Part shown: in pieces, positions 1-7,151 of the stretch | Numbering within the stretch: position 1 is the first letter of the stretch | Layout: each line of letters begins with the position of its first letter | DNA from: Bacillota bacterium | GTDB taxonomy: Bacteria; Bacillota; Clostridia; Lachnospirales; Anaerotignaceae | Assembly: GCA_021768705.1 (NCBI GenBank) | Contig: JAETUG010000020.1 | Span: 1-32,275, forward strand | Direction of reading: 5' to 3' | DNA: 32,275 bases | Translations under genes and position numbers: made by a program | The notes under the pieces: generated by a model | Seen by the model: only the letters and a program-made list of their open reading frames with translations | Told to the model about the DNA's origin: nothing | The model's database searches: none

Positions 1-41
1 TTTCACATGTATTCAGTTTTGAAGGTGCAGGCAATAAATGA

Positions 42-113
42 TCCTCGATAGCTCAATGGCAGAGCATCCGGCTGTTAACCGGAGGGTTGCAGGTTCGAGT
101 CCCGCTCGGGGAG
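42..113 (+). tRNA. tRNA-Asn (GTT)
   Basis: A full cloverleaf is visible. The acceptor stem TCCTCGA pairs with TCGGGGA at 106-112 and the discriminator base is G113. The anticodon stem is TCCGG/CCGGA around loop CTGTTAA, with anticodon GTT at 74-76. The T arm is GGTTCGAGTCCC. CCA is not encoded. It is the first of three closely spaced tRNAs that probably share one transcript, whose promoter lies at or before the window start. Confidence 0.96.
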
Positions 114-159
114 TTTCAAAAGCAGAATGCTTTGGAGTTTGTAAACAAACTCCATATAT

Positions 160-231
160 GGTCCGTTGGTCAAGGGGTTAAGACACCGCCCTTTCACGGC
201 GGTAACGCGGGTTCGAATCCCGCACGGATCA
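160..231 (+). tRNA. tRNA-Glu (TTC)
   Basis: The acceptor stem GGTCCGT pairs with ACGGATC at 224-230, with a G-T wobble at the second pair, and the discriminator is A231. The anticodon arm is CCGCC/GGCGG around loop CTTTCAC, giving anticodon TTC at 193-195. The T loop is GGTTCGAATCC. It lies 46 bp after tRNA-Asn and 3 bp before tRNA-Cys. Confidence 0.96.
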
Positions 232-234
232 TAT

Positions 235-305
235 GGCGCCATAGCCAAGTGGTAAGGCAAAGGTCTGCAACACCTCTATCCCCGGTTCAAATCCGGGTGG
301 CGCCT
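235..305 (+). tRNA. tRNA-Cys (GCA), copy 1
   Basis: The acceptor stem GGCGCCA pairs with TGGCGCC at 298-304, followed by the U73 discriminator typical of tRNA-Cys. Anticodon GCA is at 267-269 in loop CTGCAAC. It is the last gene of the tRNA cluster and is followed by a strong intrinsic terminator. A second copy at 507-577 differs only by a compensated pair in the acceptor stem. Confidence 0.96.
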
Positions 306-310
306 CTTGA

Positions 311-350
311 AAGAGTCCTGATTTTGCAATAGCAAGATTGGGGCTTTTTT
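311..350 (+). terminator. Intrinsic terminator of the tRNA cluster
   Basis: A stem of about 13 bp runs from 314 (AGTCCTGATTTTG) to the complementary arm ending at 345, closed by a short loop and followed by a run of T. It ends the Asn-Glu-Cys tRNA transcript. Confidence 0.85.
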
Positions 351-457
351 GTTTTCTGTACTGCTTTTTCCAAAGGAGGAACGGGTAAGAATAAATGGTA
401 GTGGGACTGCCTATGGTTTTGCGTTGTTTTGTGTCGGAAAAAGAACGGGAAAAAGGA

Positions 458-486
458 TTGACGAAACCAGGAAACGAGAGTATACT
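458..486 (+). promoter_or_regulatory. Sigma-A promoter of second tRNA-Cys
   Basis: A -35 box TTGACG (458-463) and a -10 box TATACT (481-486) are separated by exactly 17 bp, about 20 bp upstream of the second tRNA-Cys. The copy is therefore transcribed on its own. Confidence 0.85.
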
Positions 487-506
487 TACAGATAACAACA
501 GAATAT

Positions 507-577
507 GGTGCCATAGCCAAGTGGTAAGGCAAAGGTCTGCAACACCTCTATCCCCGGTTCAAATCCGGGTGGCACCT
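507..577 (+). tRNA. tRNA-Cys (GCA), copy 2
   Basis: The body and anticodon are identical to the copy at 235-305. The acceptor stem is GGTGCCA/TGGCACC: the third pair is T-A instead of C-G, so both strands changed together and pairing is kept. The discriminator is T577. It has its own promoter and its own terminator. Confidence 0.95.
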
Positions 578-584
578 TTTTTTG

Positions 585-611
585 AGAACGCTTTCCGGCG
601 TTCTTTTTTTG
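585..611 (+). terminator. Terminator of second tRNA-Cys
   Basis: The 7-bp stem AGAACGC/GCGTTCT (585-591 with 598-604) is followed by a T run to about 610, directly after the tRNA. Confidence 0.85.
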
Positions 612-667
612 TTTCAAAAAAAGTTTGGGGCTGTTCTGGAAATATTTAGATAAGTATCGAAATGTTA

Positions 668-696
668 TTGACAGGGAAATGGATAGATGCTATCAT
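668..696 (+). promoter_or_regulatory. Promoter of the sdpR-sdpI operon
   Basis: A consensus -35 TTGACA (668-673), a 17-bp spacer and a -10 TATCAT (691-696). The -10 lies inside the left arm of a perfect inverted repeat, which suggests repression by steric block. Confidence 0.85.
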
Positions 697-719
697 TTAG
701 ACAGATATCTAAATGATAG
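690..719. promoter_or_regulatory. Palindromic operator, probable SdpR autoregulation site
   Basis: A perfect 12-bp inverted repeat, CTATCATTTAGA at 690-701 and TCTAAATGATAG at 708-719, with a 6-bp centre. It covers the -10 box and the expected transcription start of the ArsR-family gene 14 bp downstream. Autorepression through such a site is known for SdpR-type ArsR regulators; the assignment here is inferred from position. Confidence 0.75.
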
Positions 720-732
720 GGGGGAGAAGAAT

Positions 733-1005
733 ATGGGGCTACAGGAAACGCTGAAGGCTATCAGCGACCCTAGCCGCAGAGAGATTTTAAACATCCTAAA
801 GAATGGACAGAAAACTGCAGGGGAGATCGGCACCCATTTTAATGCTACGGGAGCCACCATTTCCCATCATCTATCCATTTTGAAGCAGGCGGGGCTGATC
901 TCTGATGAGAAGAAGGGGAAATATATTTATTATGAATTGAATATGTCTGTGTTCGAGGAAATTTTGAACTGGATCACAGGCTTTACAGGAGGGAAGGAAA
1001 CATGA
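733..1005 (+). CDS. ArsR/SmtB-family autorepressor, SdpR type
   Basis: A 90-aa winged helix-turn-helix repressor. The N-terminal LKAISDPSRREILNIL (residues 7-22) is the ArsR-family signature. The HTH spans about residues 28-55, with recognition helix ATISHHLSILKQAGL, and the wing is KKGKYIYYEL (60-69). There are no metal-binding Cys pairs, which fits the SdpR subgroup rather than arsenic or zinc sensors. The ATG at 733 is chosen because it follows a GGGGGAG Shine-Dalgarno and lies downstream of the promoter; the longer frame from 625 would begin upstream of the promoter. The gene overlaps the SdpI-like gene by 4 bp (ATGA), so they form a translationally coupled pair. In Bacillus, SdpR is held inactive at the membrane by SdpI bound to toxin. 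No toxin gene is seen here. Confidence 0.88.
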   Translation: MGLQETLKAISDPSRREILNILKNGQKTAGEIGTHFNATGATISHHLSILKQAGLISDEKKGKYIYYELNMSVFEEILNWITGFTGGKET

Positions 1006-1658
1006 AAAAAACAGGAAAAAGAGTGGCAATCGCCATCCTCAGCATACTGCCGATTTTGATGGTGCTAGCGGTCTACAGCAGATTGCCAGAACAGGTGCCG
1101 CTGCAATGGGGGATGGAGGGAATCAGCCGATATGGAGAGAAATGGCAACTATTCCCATTGGCAGGCATGAATCTTCTGTTTGCGGTTCTGATGCCTGCTT
1201 TTGCGAAGATAGACCCCAAGCGGAGAAATTACGAAAAATTTCAGGAAACCTACGATTGGTTTATTTTGTGGCTGTTGGGCTTTATGACAGTGCTGATCGG
1301 ACTGACGCTGTTGGAGAGTCTTTATCCTCATACGATGAATATTCCCAAGGCAGTTTGCTGCATGGTGGCATTGCTGTTCATTTTTATCGGCAATAAAATG
1401 CCCAAGGTGAAACAGAATTATTTTACCGGAGTAAAAACACCATGGGCATTGAGCAATGAAGTAGTTTGGAATAAGACCCAAAGACTGGGCGGCAAAGCCT
1501 TCTTTTTTGGCGGTATCCTGATGCTGATCGCAGCCCTTGGGGCATCGGAAAAAGTCCTGATGACGATCACTTTTGGCGTGGTGGCAATCATCTGCATCGT
1601 GCCGACAGTGATGTCCTATATCTGGTATCAGCAGGAGCTGAGAAAAGACGGAGAATAA
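1002..1658 (+). CDS. SdpI-family integral membrane protein (DUF1648)
   Basis: A 218-aa protein with about six predicted membrane segments (near residues 7-25, 51-67, 86-106, 114-131, 165-181 and 186-208). The N-terminal extracytoplasmic motif LPEQVPLQWG (28-37) is typical of DUF1648. The segment from GNKMPKVKQNYFTGVKTPW (130-148) to NKTQRLGG (157-164) is the SdpI signature region. In Bacillus subtilis SdpI gives immunity to the SdpC killing factor and signals toxin presence by sequestering SdpR. Here only the repressor and membrane protein are present, as in many Firmicutes, so the role may be envelope-stress or foreign-toxin sensing (inference). Start by ATGA overlap with the repressor. Confidence 0.85.
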   Translation: MKKTGKRVAIAILSILPILMVLAVYSRLPEQVPLQWGMEGISRYGEKWQLFPLAGMNLLFAVLMPAFAKIDPKRRNYEKFQETYDWFILWLLGFMTVLIGLTLLESLYPHTMNIPKAVCCMVALLFIFIGNKMPKVKQNYFTGVKTPWALSNEVVWNKTQRLGGKAFFFGGILMLIAALGASEKVLMTITFGVVAIICIVPTVMSYIWYQQELRKDGE

Positions 1659-1670
1659 AGCGTAAAAACG

Positions 1671-1699
1671 TTGACGGAACAAGGAACGGACGGTATACT
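1671..1699 (+). promoter_or_regulatory. Promoter upstream of the pyrophosphatase gene
   Basis: TTGACG (1671-1676), a 17-bp spacer and TATACT (1694-1699). Expected transcription start near 1706, giving a leader of about 72 nt that contains a terminator-like hairpin. Confidence 0.8.
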
Positions 1700-1711
1700 A
1701 TTTTTGTAAAG

Positions 1712-1749
1712 ACGTCGGTATCCTTGGGCTGCCAACGTTGCTTTTTTTT
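1712..1749 (+). terminator. Terminator-like hairpin in the pyrophosphatase leader
   Basis: ACGTCGG (1712-1718) can pair with CCAACGT (1732-1738) with one C-A mismatch, followed by eight T (1742-1749). It lies downstream of the 1671-1699 promoter, so it could end readthrough from the sdpI gene and also attenuate the pyrophosphatase transcript. The stem is modest, so the call is tentative. Confidence 0.45.
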
Positions 1750-1777
1750 AAAGGAAAATTTGGAAAGGAGAAAAGAT

Positions 1778-3412
1778 ATGCTGAAGGAAAACAAGACTTT
1801 CGTCATTGGTCATAAAAACCCCGATACGGACTCCATCTGTTCCGCCATTGCCTATGCAGCACTGAAAAATAAGACAGCGGAAGGCACTTTCGTGGCAAAA
1901 AGAGCCGGTGAAGTGAATAATGAAACAAAATATGTACTGGATTTTTTCGGCGTGGAAACACCTGAATTTATTGCCCATGTAGGGACACAGGTAAAGGATG
2001 TTACCATCAAGCCTACGCCCGTGCTGACAGGGGATATTTCTATCAAGAATGCATGGAATACCATGAGAGACCTGCAGGAATCTACCATGCCTGTGGTGGA
2101 TGAGGGCAGATTGGAAGGCATTATTTCTGTCAAGGACATTGCGACAGCAAATATGGATATCTATGAAACACGTATCCTTGCTATGTCCCATACAAAATAT
2201 ACAAATGTACTGGATGCCATCGACGGTACTATGATCGTAGGTGACCCTAACGAGGAGATCACAAAGGGCAAGATCCTGATTGGTGCAGCAAACCCTGATC
2301 TGCTGGAAAACTACGTGGAAGATGGGGATATGCTGCTGACAGGGAACCGCTTCGAAAATCAGCTTTGCGGGATCGAAATGAATGCAGGCTGCATCATCGT
2401 TTGTACCGGTGCGCCCATTTCCAAGACCATCCAGAAGCTGGCGAAGGAAAACAACTGCAACGTCATCAGCACACCCCACGACACTTACATGGTAGCCAGA
2501 CTGATTTCTCAGAGTGCGCCTGTGCGTTATTTTATGAAAAAAGATAATCTGATCACATTCAGCAGCGAAGATTTCATCACAGATATCAGAGAAACACTGG
2601 CAAAGATCCGTCACAGAGATTTCCCTGTTCTGGACAGAGAGAGCAACTATTGCGGCATGCTTTCCAGACGTTCCCTGCTGAGTATGGATAATAAAAACAT
2701 CATTATGGTAGATCATAATGAAAAATCTCAGGCGGTAGACGGGATTGAGGAAGCTGAGATCATAGAGATCATCGACCACCATAGATTGGGCAGCCTGGAA
2801 ACCACTATGCCCGTATATTTCCGCAACCAGCCTGTAGGCTGTACCGCTACCATTGTGTACGACCTGTATCAGGAAAACAAGGTGGAAGTAGAACCCAAGA
2901 TCGCAGGACTGCTTTGTTCTGCTATCCTGTCCGATACCCTGATGTTCCGTTCTCCCACTTGCACAGCGAAGGATAAAAAAGCAGCGGAAGAGCTGGCAGC
3001 CATCGCAGGCATTGAAATTCAGGATCATGCGGAAAAAATGTTCCGTGCAGGCAGCAGCCTGGCAGATAAAACGCCGGAAGAAATTTTCTATCAGGATTTC
3101 AAAAAATTCAGCGGTCATGGCAAAAACTTTGGCGCAGGACAGATCTCTTCTATGGATAAAACAGAGCTGGAACAGCTGCGTCCCAAAATCGCAGCATATA
3201 TGGAAGGGGCTGTCAAGGAAGGAGAAATGCTGTTCTTCCTGCTGACAAATATCCTGACAGAATCCTCCGATCTGGTATTTGTTGGCGAAGGTGCTAAGGA
3301 TCTGGTAGAGATTGCCTTTGGCCCGGCGAAAGAAAATTGGGTATCTGTGCCCGGTATGGTTTCCAGAAAGAAACAGTTCGTACCCAGCATACTGCATGCG
3401 CTGCAGCAGTAA
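1778..3412 (+). CDS. ppaC: Manganese-dependent inorganic pyrophosphatase with CBS/DRTGG regulatory insert
   Basis: A 544-aa family II pyrophosphatase (DHH superfamily) that hydrolyses pyrophosphate to phosphate in the cytoplasm, pulling biosynthetic reactions forward. The N-terminal metal site is GHKNPDTDS (residues 11-19, with His12, Asp16 and Asp18), the DHH motif is at 333-335, and the C-terminal substrate-binding Ser-Arg-Lys is at 529-531. The plain enzyme is about 310 aa. The extra 230 or so residues between the two parts of the DHH domain look like a CBS pair with a DRTGG domain, known in clostridial homologues to bind adenine nucleotides. The ATG at 1778 is preferred because it follows GGAAAGGAG and the family starts just before FVIGHKNPD. 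truA follows after 15 bp, so co-transcription is likely. Confidence 0.92.
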   Translation: MLKENKTFVIGHKNPDTDSICSAIAYAALKNKTAEGTFVAKRAGEVNNETKYVLDFFGVETPEFIAHVGTQVKDVTIKPTPVLTGDISIKNAWNTMRDLQESTMPVVDEGRLEGIISVKDIATANMDIYETRILAMSHTKYTNVLDAIDGTMIVGDPNEEITKGKILIGAANPDLLENYVEDGDMLLTGNRFENQLCGIEMNAGCIIVCTGAPISKTIQKLAKENNCNVISTPHDTYMVARLISQSAPVRYFMKKDNLITFSSEDFITDIRETLAKIRHRDFPVLDRESNYCGMLSRRSLLSMDNKNIIMVDHNEKSQAVDGIEEAEIIEIIDHHRLGSLETTMPVYFRNQPVGCTATIVYDLYQENKVEVEPKIAGLLCSAILSDTLMFRSPTCTAKDKKAAEELAAIAGIEIQDHAEKMFRAGSSLADKTPEEIFYQDFKKFSGHGKNFGAGQISSMDKTELEQLRPKIAAYMEGAVKEGEMLFFLLTNILTESSDLVFVGEGAKDLVEIAFGPAKENWVSVPGMVSRKKQFVPSILHALQQ

Positions 3413-3427
3413 TATCGAGGAAGTTCC

Positions 3428-4192
3428 ATGAAAAATTATAAGATCATACTGGCTTATGACGGCACACGCTACAACGGCTGGCAGAAGCAGGGCAATACAG
3501 ATAATACCATACAGGAAAAACTGGAGCGCATCCTGAAAGAAATCTCTGGACAGGAAACAGAGGTTTTCGGCTCCGGTAGAACGGATGCGGGCACCCATGC
3601 CACGGGGCAGGTCATGAATTTTCGGATGGACTGGAAGGGAACTGCGGAAGAACTGCTGAATGCGTTCAATGAGAAATTGCCTGAGGATATGGCAGGCCTT
3701 TCTATCGAGGAAATGCAGCCCCGTTTTCACAGCAGGCTCAGTGCCAAGGCAAAGCACTATTCCTATACCATCTGGAAAAGCAAGCACTCTCCTGTATTTG
3801 AGCGGAAATATGTGTTTCGCTGCGAAGCAGATTTGGATGTGGCAGCCATGAAACAGGCGGCAGCGACGTTTATCGGCACCCATGATTTCAAAAGCTTTTG
3901 CGCCAATAAGCGGATGAAAAAATCCACTGTGCGAACCATCTACGATATTTGCTTCGAAGAAACGGAAGAAAAACTGACACTGCATTTTTACGGAAACGGC
4001 TTCCTTTACCAGATGGTGCGTATCCTGATGGGGACGCTGATAGAGGTTGGCGAAGGGAAACGGAACGCAGCCGATATGGCAGCCATCCTGCAGGCAGAAA
4101 GCAGAGAAGCGGCAGGCTTTACAGCACCCAGCCGTGGTCTGTTTCTGCGAGAAGTGTTTTATGAAGAATGGGAAGGCAGGGAAGAAAAATGA
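3428..4192 (+). CDS. truA: tRNA pseudouridine(38-40) synthase TruA
   Basis: A 254-aa enzyme that converts uridines 38-40 of the tRNA anticodon arm to pseudouridine. The N-terminal YKIILAYDGTRYNGWQ and catalytic motif GSGRTDAGTHA, with nucleophile Asp53, are diagnostic. The later segments HDFKSFCA and NGFLYQMVRILMGTL match the conserved RNA-binding and core region. Length is normal for the family. It lies between ppaC and the FAD protein; the FAD gene start overlaps its stop codon (ATGA), so these are translationally coupled. Confidence 0.95.
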   Translation: MKNYKIILAYDGTRYNGWQKQGNTDNTIQEKLERILKEISGQETEVFGSGRTDAGTHATGQVMNFRMDWKGTAEELLNAFNEKLPEDMAGLSIEEMQPRFHSRLSAKAKHYSYTIWKSKHSPVFERKYVFRCEADLDVAAMKQAAATFIGTHDFKSFCANKRMKKSTVRTIYDICFEETEEKLTLHFYGNGFLYQMVRILMGTLIEVGEGKRNAADMAAILQAESREAAGFTAPSRGLFLREVFYEEWEGREEK

Positions 4193-5775
4193 TTCGAGTT
4201 TCCGAACTGAAGCTGCCGATCGAAGGCAACCAAAAGGCGTTGGAAAAGAAGCTGGCGAAGGCTTTGCGGGTTCCCGTGGAGGAGATCAAAGGCTATCGCA
4301 TTTTCAAACGTTCTTTGGATGCCAGAAAAAAAGACAACATCCATTATGCCTATGTGGTGGATGTGGAAGTGAAAAATGAAAAGAAGATTTTAGAGAAAAA
4401 TAGAGATAAAAACATTTCCAAGACCCCTGACCTGGCTTATCGCAGGATGCAGGGGCAGACCATGCCCGAAAAGCGTCCCGTTGTGGTTGGCTTTGGCCCT
4501 GCGGGGATGTTTGCAGGGCTGTTGCTGGCGGAAATGGGACTGCGCCCCATCGTGCTGGAACGGGGCGGCGATGTGGATAGCCGCAGGGAGGCCGTGAACT
4601 GTTTTTGGAACACAGGCAAGCTGGACACGGAAAACAATGTGCAGTTTGGGGAAGGCGGTGCAGGCACCTTTTCCGATGGGAAGCTGACTACCCGTATCAA
4701 AGACCCTCGCTGCCGCAAGGTGTTGGAGGAAATGGTGGATGCCGGTGCGCCGGAAGAAATTCTGTATGATGCAAAACCACATATCGGTACGGATTTGCTC
4801 CGGGGTGTGGTAAAGCAGATTCGGGAAAAGATCATTTCTCTGGGCGGAGAAGTGCGTTTTTTTGCCAAGGTAACAGGTTTTCAATGGAAGAATCATACGG
4901 TTCAGACTGTTCTTTTACAGAATGGCGAGAAAATCGAAACAAATGATGTGGTGCTGGCCTTGGGGCATAGCGCGAGAGATACCTTTGAACTGCTGCATGC
5001 AGAGGAATTTGCCCTGGAACAGAAGCCCTTTGCCATGGGGGTGCGCATCGAACATCCCCAGAAAATGGTGGACGAAGTCCAGTATGGGAAAGCGGCCCAT
5101 AAGCTGCCTGCGGCGGATTATCGTCTGACTTACACGACTTCCAAGGGCAGAGGGGTCTATACCTTCTGTATGTGTCCCGGTGGCTATGTGGTGGCGGCGG
5201 CCTCCGAAGAAGGACGGCTGGCGGTCAATGGCATGAGCGAGCATGCCCGTGACGGCAAGAATGCCAATTCTGCACTGCTGGTGCAGGTATTTCCTGAGGA
5301 TTTCGGCAGCAATCATCCTTTGGCGGGAATGTATTTCCAAAGAAAATTGGAGGAAAAGGCCTTTCAGGCTGGTGGCAGCGATTACACTGCCCCGGTGCAG
5401 CGGGTGGGCAGTTTCCTGAAAACGGGAACTGCATCTGCGTCGGAAGTGGAAGCTACCTATCGTCCTGCCGTCGCAGAAAGCAATATGGATGAGATTTTCC
5501 CTGTGTTCATGACAGAAGCATTGCGAGAAGCCCTGCCTGCCATGGGCAGGAAATTGAAGGGCTTCGATAGGGAGGACGCCCTGTTGACGGCAGTGGAAAG
5601 CCGCAGTTCTTCTCCTATTCGCATCCTGCGGGATGAAGCAGCCATGAGCCTAAACTATCGAGGCATTTACCCTGCAGGGGAAGGCGCCGGATATGCCGGC
5701 GGCATTGTTTCGGCGGCGGTGGATGGCATTTATGTGGCGGAGAAGATCGCAGAACGGTATGGCTGGAAGAAATAA
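4189..5775 (+). CDS. FAD-dependent oxidoreductase, COG2509-like
   Basis: A 528-aa protein with the N-terminal domain typical of the uncharacterised COG2509 FAD-dependent dehydrogenases (residues 1 to about 90), followed by the Rossmann dinucleotide-binding motif GFGPAG (101-106) with VLERGG ending the second strand. Further family motifs are FGEGGAGTFSDGKLTTR (from about 152) and the C-terminal FAD motif GEGAGYAGGIVSAAVDG (about 497-513). Substrate and partner are unknown. The ATG at 4189 gives the 4-bp overlap with truA; an in-frame ATG at 4168 inside truA is less likely. The gene is last in its operon, ahead of a strong bidirectional terminator. Confidence 0.85.
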   Translation: MIRVSELKLPIEGNQKALEKKLAKALRVPVEEIKGYRIFKRSLDARKKDNIHYAYVVDVEVKNEKKILEKNRDKNISKTPDLAYRRMQGQTMPEKRPVVVGFGPAGMFAGLLLAEMGLRPIVLERGGDVDSRREAVNCFWNTGKLDTENNVQFGEGGAGTFSDGKLTTRIKDPRCRKVLEEMVDAGAPEEILYDAKPHIGTDLLRGVVKQIREKIISLGGEVRFFAKVTGFQWKNHTVQTVLLQNGEKIETNDVVLALGHSARDTFELLHAEEFALEQKPFAMGVRIEHPQKMVDEVQYGKAAHKLPAADYRLTYTTSKGRGVYTFCMCPGGYVVAAASEEGRLAVNGMSEHARDGKNANSALLVQVFPEDFGSNHPLAGMYFQRKLEEKAFQAGGSDYTAPVQRVGSFLKTGTASASEVEATYRPAVAESNMDEIFPVFMTEALREALPAMGRKLKGFDREDALLTAVESRSSSPIRILRDEAAMSLNYRGIYPAGEGAGYAGGIVSAAVDGIYVAEKIAERYGWKK

Positions 5776-5785
5776 AAGAGCAGAA

Positions 5786-5819
5786 ACAAAGCCCTTGGGT
5801 TTATACCCAAGGGCTTTGT
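5786..5819. terminator. Bidirectional terminator between convergent genes
   Basis: A perfect 15-bp stem, ACAAAGCCCTTGGGT (5786-5800) with its complement (5805-5819), closed by a 4-nt loop. It lies 10 bp after the FAD gene and 3 bp beyond the stop of the convergent lipoprotein gene, so it can serve both. Confidence 0.92.
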
Positions 5820-5822
5820 TGT

Positions 5823-6695
5823 TTATTCTGCGGTTAGGATGACAGAGGCACCGGTCTGTTTATCGGTGGTATATCCAAAGGTGAAGCCGTCGCCTTCGCT
5901 GAGGCTGTTGATGATCTTGCCTGCGGCAGATTCGGGATCAAACTGGAATGCACTGATGCTGCCATCGGGGAGCGTTACTTCTGCCGTATGGGAATCAGAC
6001 AGACCATTGAATACAGCCGTGATGGTTTCATCGGGCGTGATTGTGCTGCTGTTGTCTCCGTTTTCGTCAGGGGTATCTTCTTTGATCTGCTTCATGGCAG
6101 AAACACTGCAAAGGTACAGGGGATTTTCGATTTCCTCAGAGAATGTGTTTCGGATCAACGTCACATCCCATGCGGCGATCAACTCTTCTTCGGGTCCGGT
6201 GGACCAAAGCTCTGCCACCAGTGTATAGCCGTCGTCTGTTTCCTTCACATTGGTCAGTCTTGTTTCAGACAAGCCGATATCCCCGCGGGAAAGGAAATAG
6301 GCATCTTCATCGGGATCATAGGAAACATTGCCTTTCATGATAGGGGGCAGCTCCATCAGATCATCGTATGCGCTGAACAATGCAATAGCATGTTCTTCCA
6401 TGACTGCCTTGGGAACCTTCAGCTGATAGGTATCGGGAACTTCTTCCACCTGTTCATGCTCCAGACCATAGGCCCCGGCGAAGTAGTAAAGGGCAGTCCA
6501 GAAGAAATCGGGGTCTTCGGGATCATATTCCATATTATTTTCCAGCATACACCTTGCCAGAGCGTCGATGGGGGCTTCCATGGAAGCCACTGCTTCTTCA
6601 GCAGAAGGGGTGGGTGTTTCTTCCTCTTTGCCGTTGCAGGCCACCAAACCCAGTGCCATGGTGCAGGCAAGGAAAAGTGCAAGTAATTTTTTCAT
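5823..6695 (-). CDS. Putative secreted lipoprotein, function unknown
   Basis: A 290-aa protein with a clear lipoprotein signal: MKKLLALFLACTMALG, then lipobox LVAC with the lipidated Cys at residue 20. An acidic, Pro/Thr-containing linker follows (KEEETPTPSAEE), then a globular region rich in Asp and Glu. I recognise no enzymatic motif. A low-complexity break near DTPDENGDNSSTITPDE separates an N-terminal part from a shorter C-terminal part ending in TTDKQTGASVILTAE, so two domains are possible. The start follows a good GGAGGAAT Shine-Dalgarno on the minus strand. The gene stands alone. Expected location is the outer face of the cytoplasmic membrane. Confidence 0.8.
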   Translation of the reverse strand: MKKLLALFLACTMALGLVACNGKEEETPTPSAEEAVASMEAPIDALARCMLENNMEYDPEDPDFFWTALYYFAGAYGLEHEQVEEVPDTYQLKVPKAVMEEHAIALFSAYDDLMELPPIMKGNVSYDPDEDAYFLSRGDIGLSETRLTNVKETDDGYTLVAELWSTGPEEELIAAWDVTLIRNTFSEEIENPLYLCSVSAMKQIKEDTPDENGDNSSTITPDETITAVFNGLSDSHTAEVTLPDGSISAFQFDPESAAGKIINSLSEGDGFTFGYTTDKQTGASVILTAE

Positions 6696-6864
6696 TTTAT
6701 ATTCCTCCTTTTCGGTTGAATCCTTTTTTAGATGGATTTCTTCTTTCTAACAGTATAACTTATCTTTTTGAATAATCCATAACAAAAATCTTTCAAAATT
6801 ATAAAGATTGGGTATTTTTTCGCGCACAAAGACAATGGCGGACCGCATAATATGGGAAAAAGGC

Positions 6865-6893
6865 TTTACCACAGGTGAAAAAAATGCTATAAT
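6865..6893 (+). promoter_or_regulatory. Promoter of the glmS transcript
   Basis: -35 TTTACC (6865-6870), a 17-bp spacer and a consensus -10 TATAAT (6888-6893) preceded by an extended-10 TG. The expected start near 6900 gives a 5' leader of about 250 nt holding a mini-ORF and the ribozyme. Confidence 0.85.
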
Positions 6894-6970
6894 CAGTCGA
6901 TAATGCCTTTTTATATATAAAAAAAGAAAGGCGGCTTCCGATCGGTCATTTCAAGAAAAAGGAGGACAAA

Positions 6971-6982
6971 ATGGAAATATAA
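6971..6982 (+). other. Three-codon mini-ORF abutting the ribozyme cleavage site
   Basis: AAGGAGG at 6959-6965 is followed, after 5 nt, by ATG GAA ATA TAA (Met-Glu-Ile-stop). The stop codon ends at 6982, which is the nucleotide immediately 5' of the predicted ribozyme cleavage point. Whether ribosomes use it is not known; the Shine-Dalgarno and spacing are as good as those of the real genes here. Confidence 0.4.
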
Positions 6983-7130
6983 GCGCCAGAGCCGCAGATC
7001 GGGCGGTTGACGAGGCAGGAGTTTATCGAAAATTCGGCGGATGCTCCTCGCCCTTTCGTTCAGGGACGCAGGCCTTTTTACAAAACGGAGCGGTCAACGC
7101 TCCCGACAAAAGAAAGGCAACGGACGAATA
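6974..7130 (+). ncRNA. glmS ribozyme/riboswitch (glucosamine-6-phosphate)
   Basis: The conserved core is readable: AGCGCCAGA at the cleavage site (6982-6990), then GTTGACGAGG (7005-7014) and TTTATCGAAAATTCGGCGGATG starting at 7022, followed by P3/P4-type hairpins up to about 7130. These are the invariant blocks of the glmS self-cleaving ribozyme. Glucosamine-6-phosphate acts as cofactor; cleavage between A6982 and G6983 leaves a 5'-OH mRNA that is degraded, giving feedback on GlmS. It lies between the promoter and the glmS start codon, as expected. The 3' edge is approximate. Confidence 0.95.
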
Positions 7131-7151
7131 AATTTTTGGAGGTAGAAAATT

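Noticed and set aside
625-732. N-terminal extension of the ArsR-family gene
   Set aside because: It would start upstream of the promoter and across the operator; the ATG at 733 has the ribosome site.
1748-3985. Very long minus-strand open frame opposite ppaC and truA
   Set aside because: It is the antisense shadow of two well-identified genes, has no Shine-Dalgarno, and its translation is Cys/His/Phe-rich without a family match.
6700-6840. Minus-strand promoter of the lipoprotein gene
   Set aside because: A TATACT is present at 6757-6752 on the minus strand, but no -35 box lies at the right spacing, so I could not support a definite promoter.
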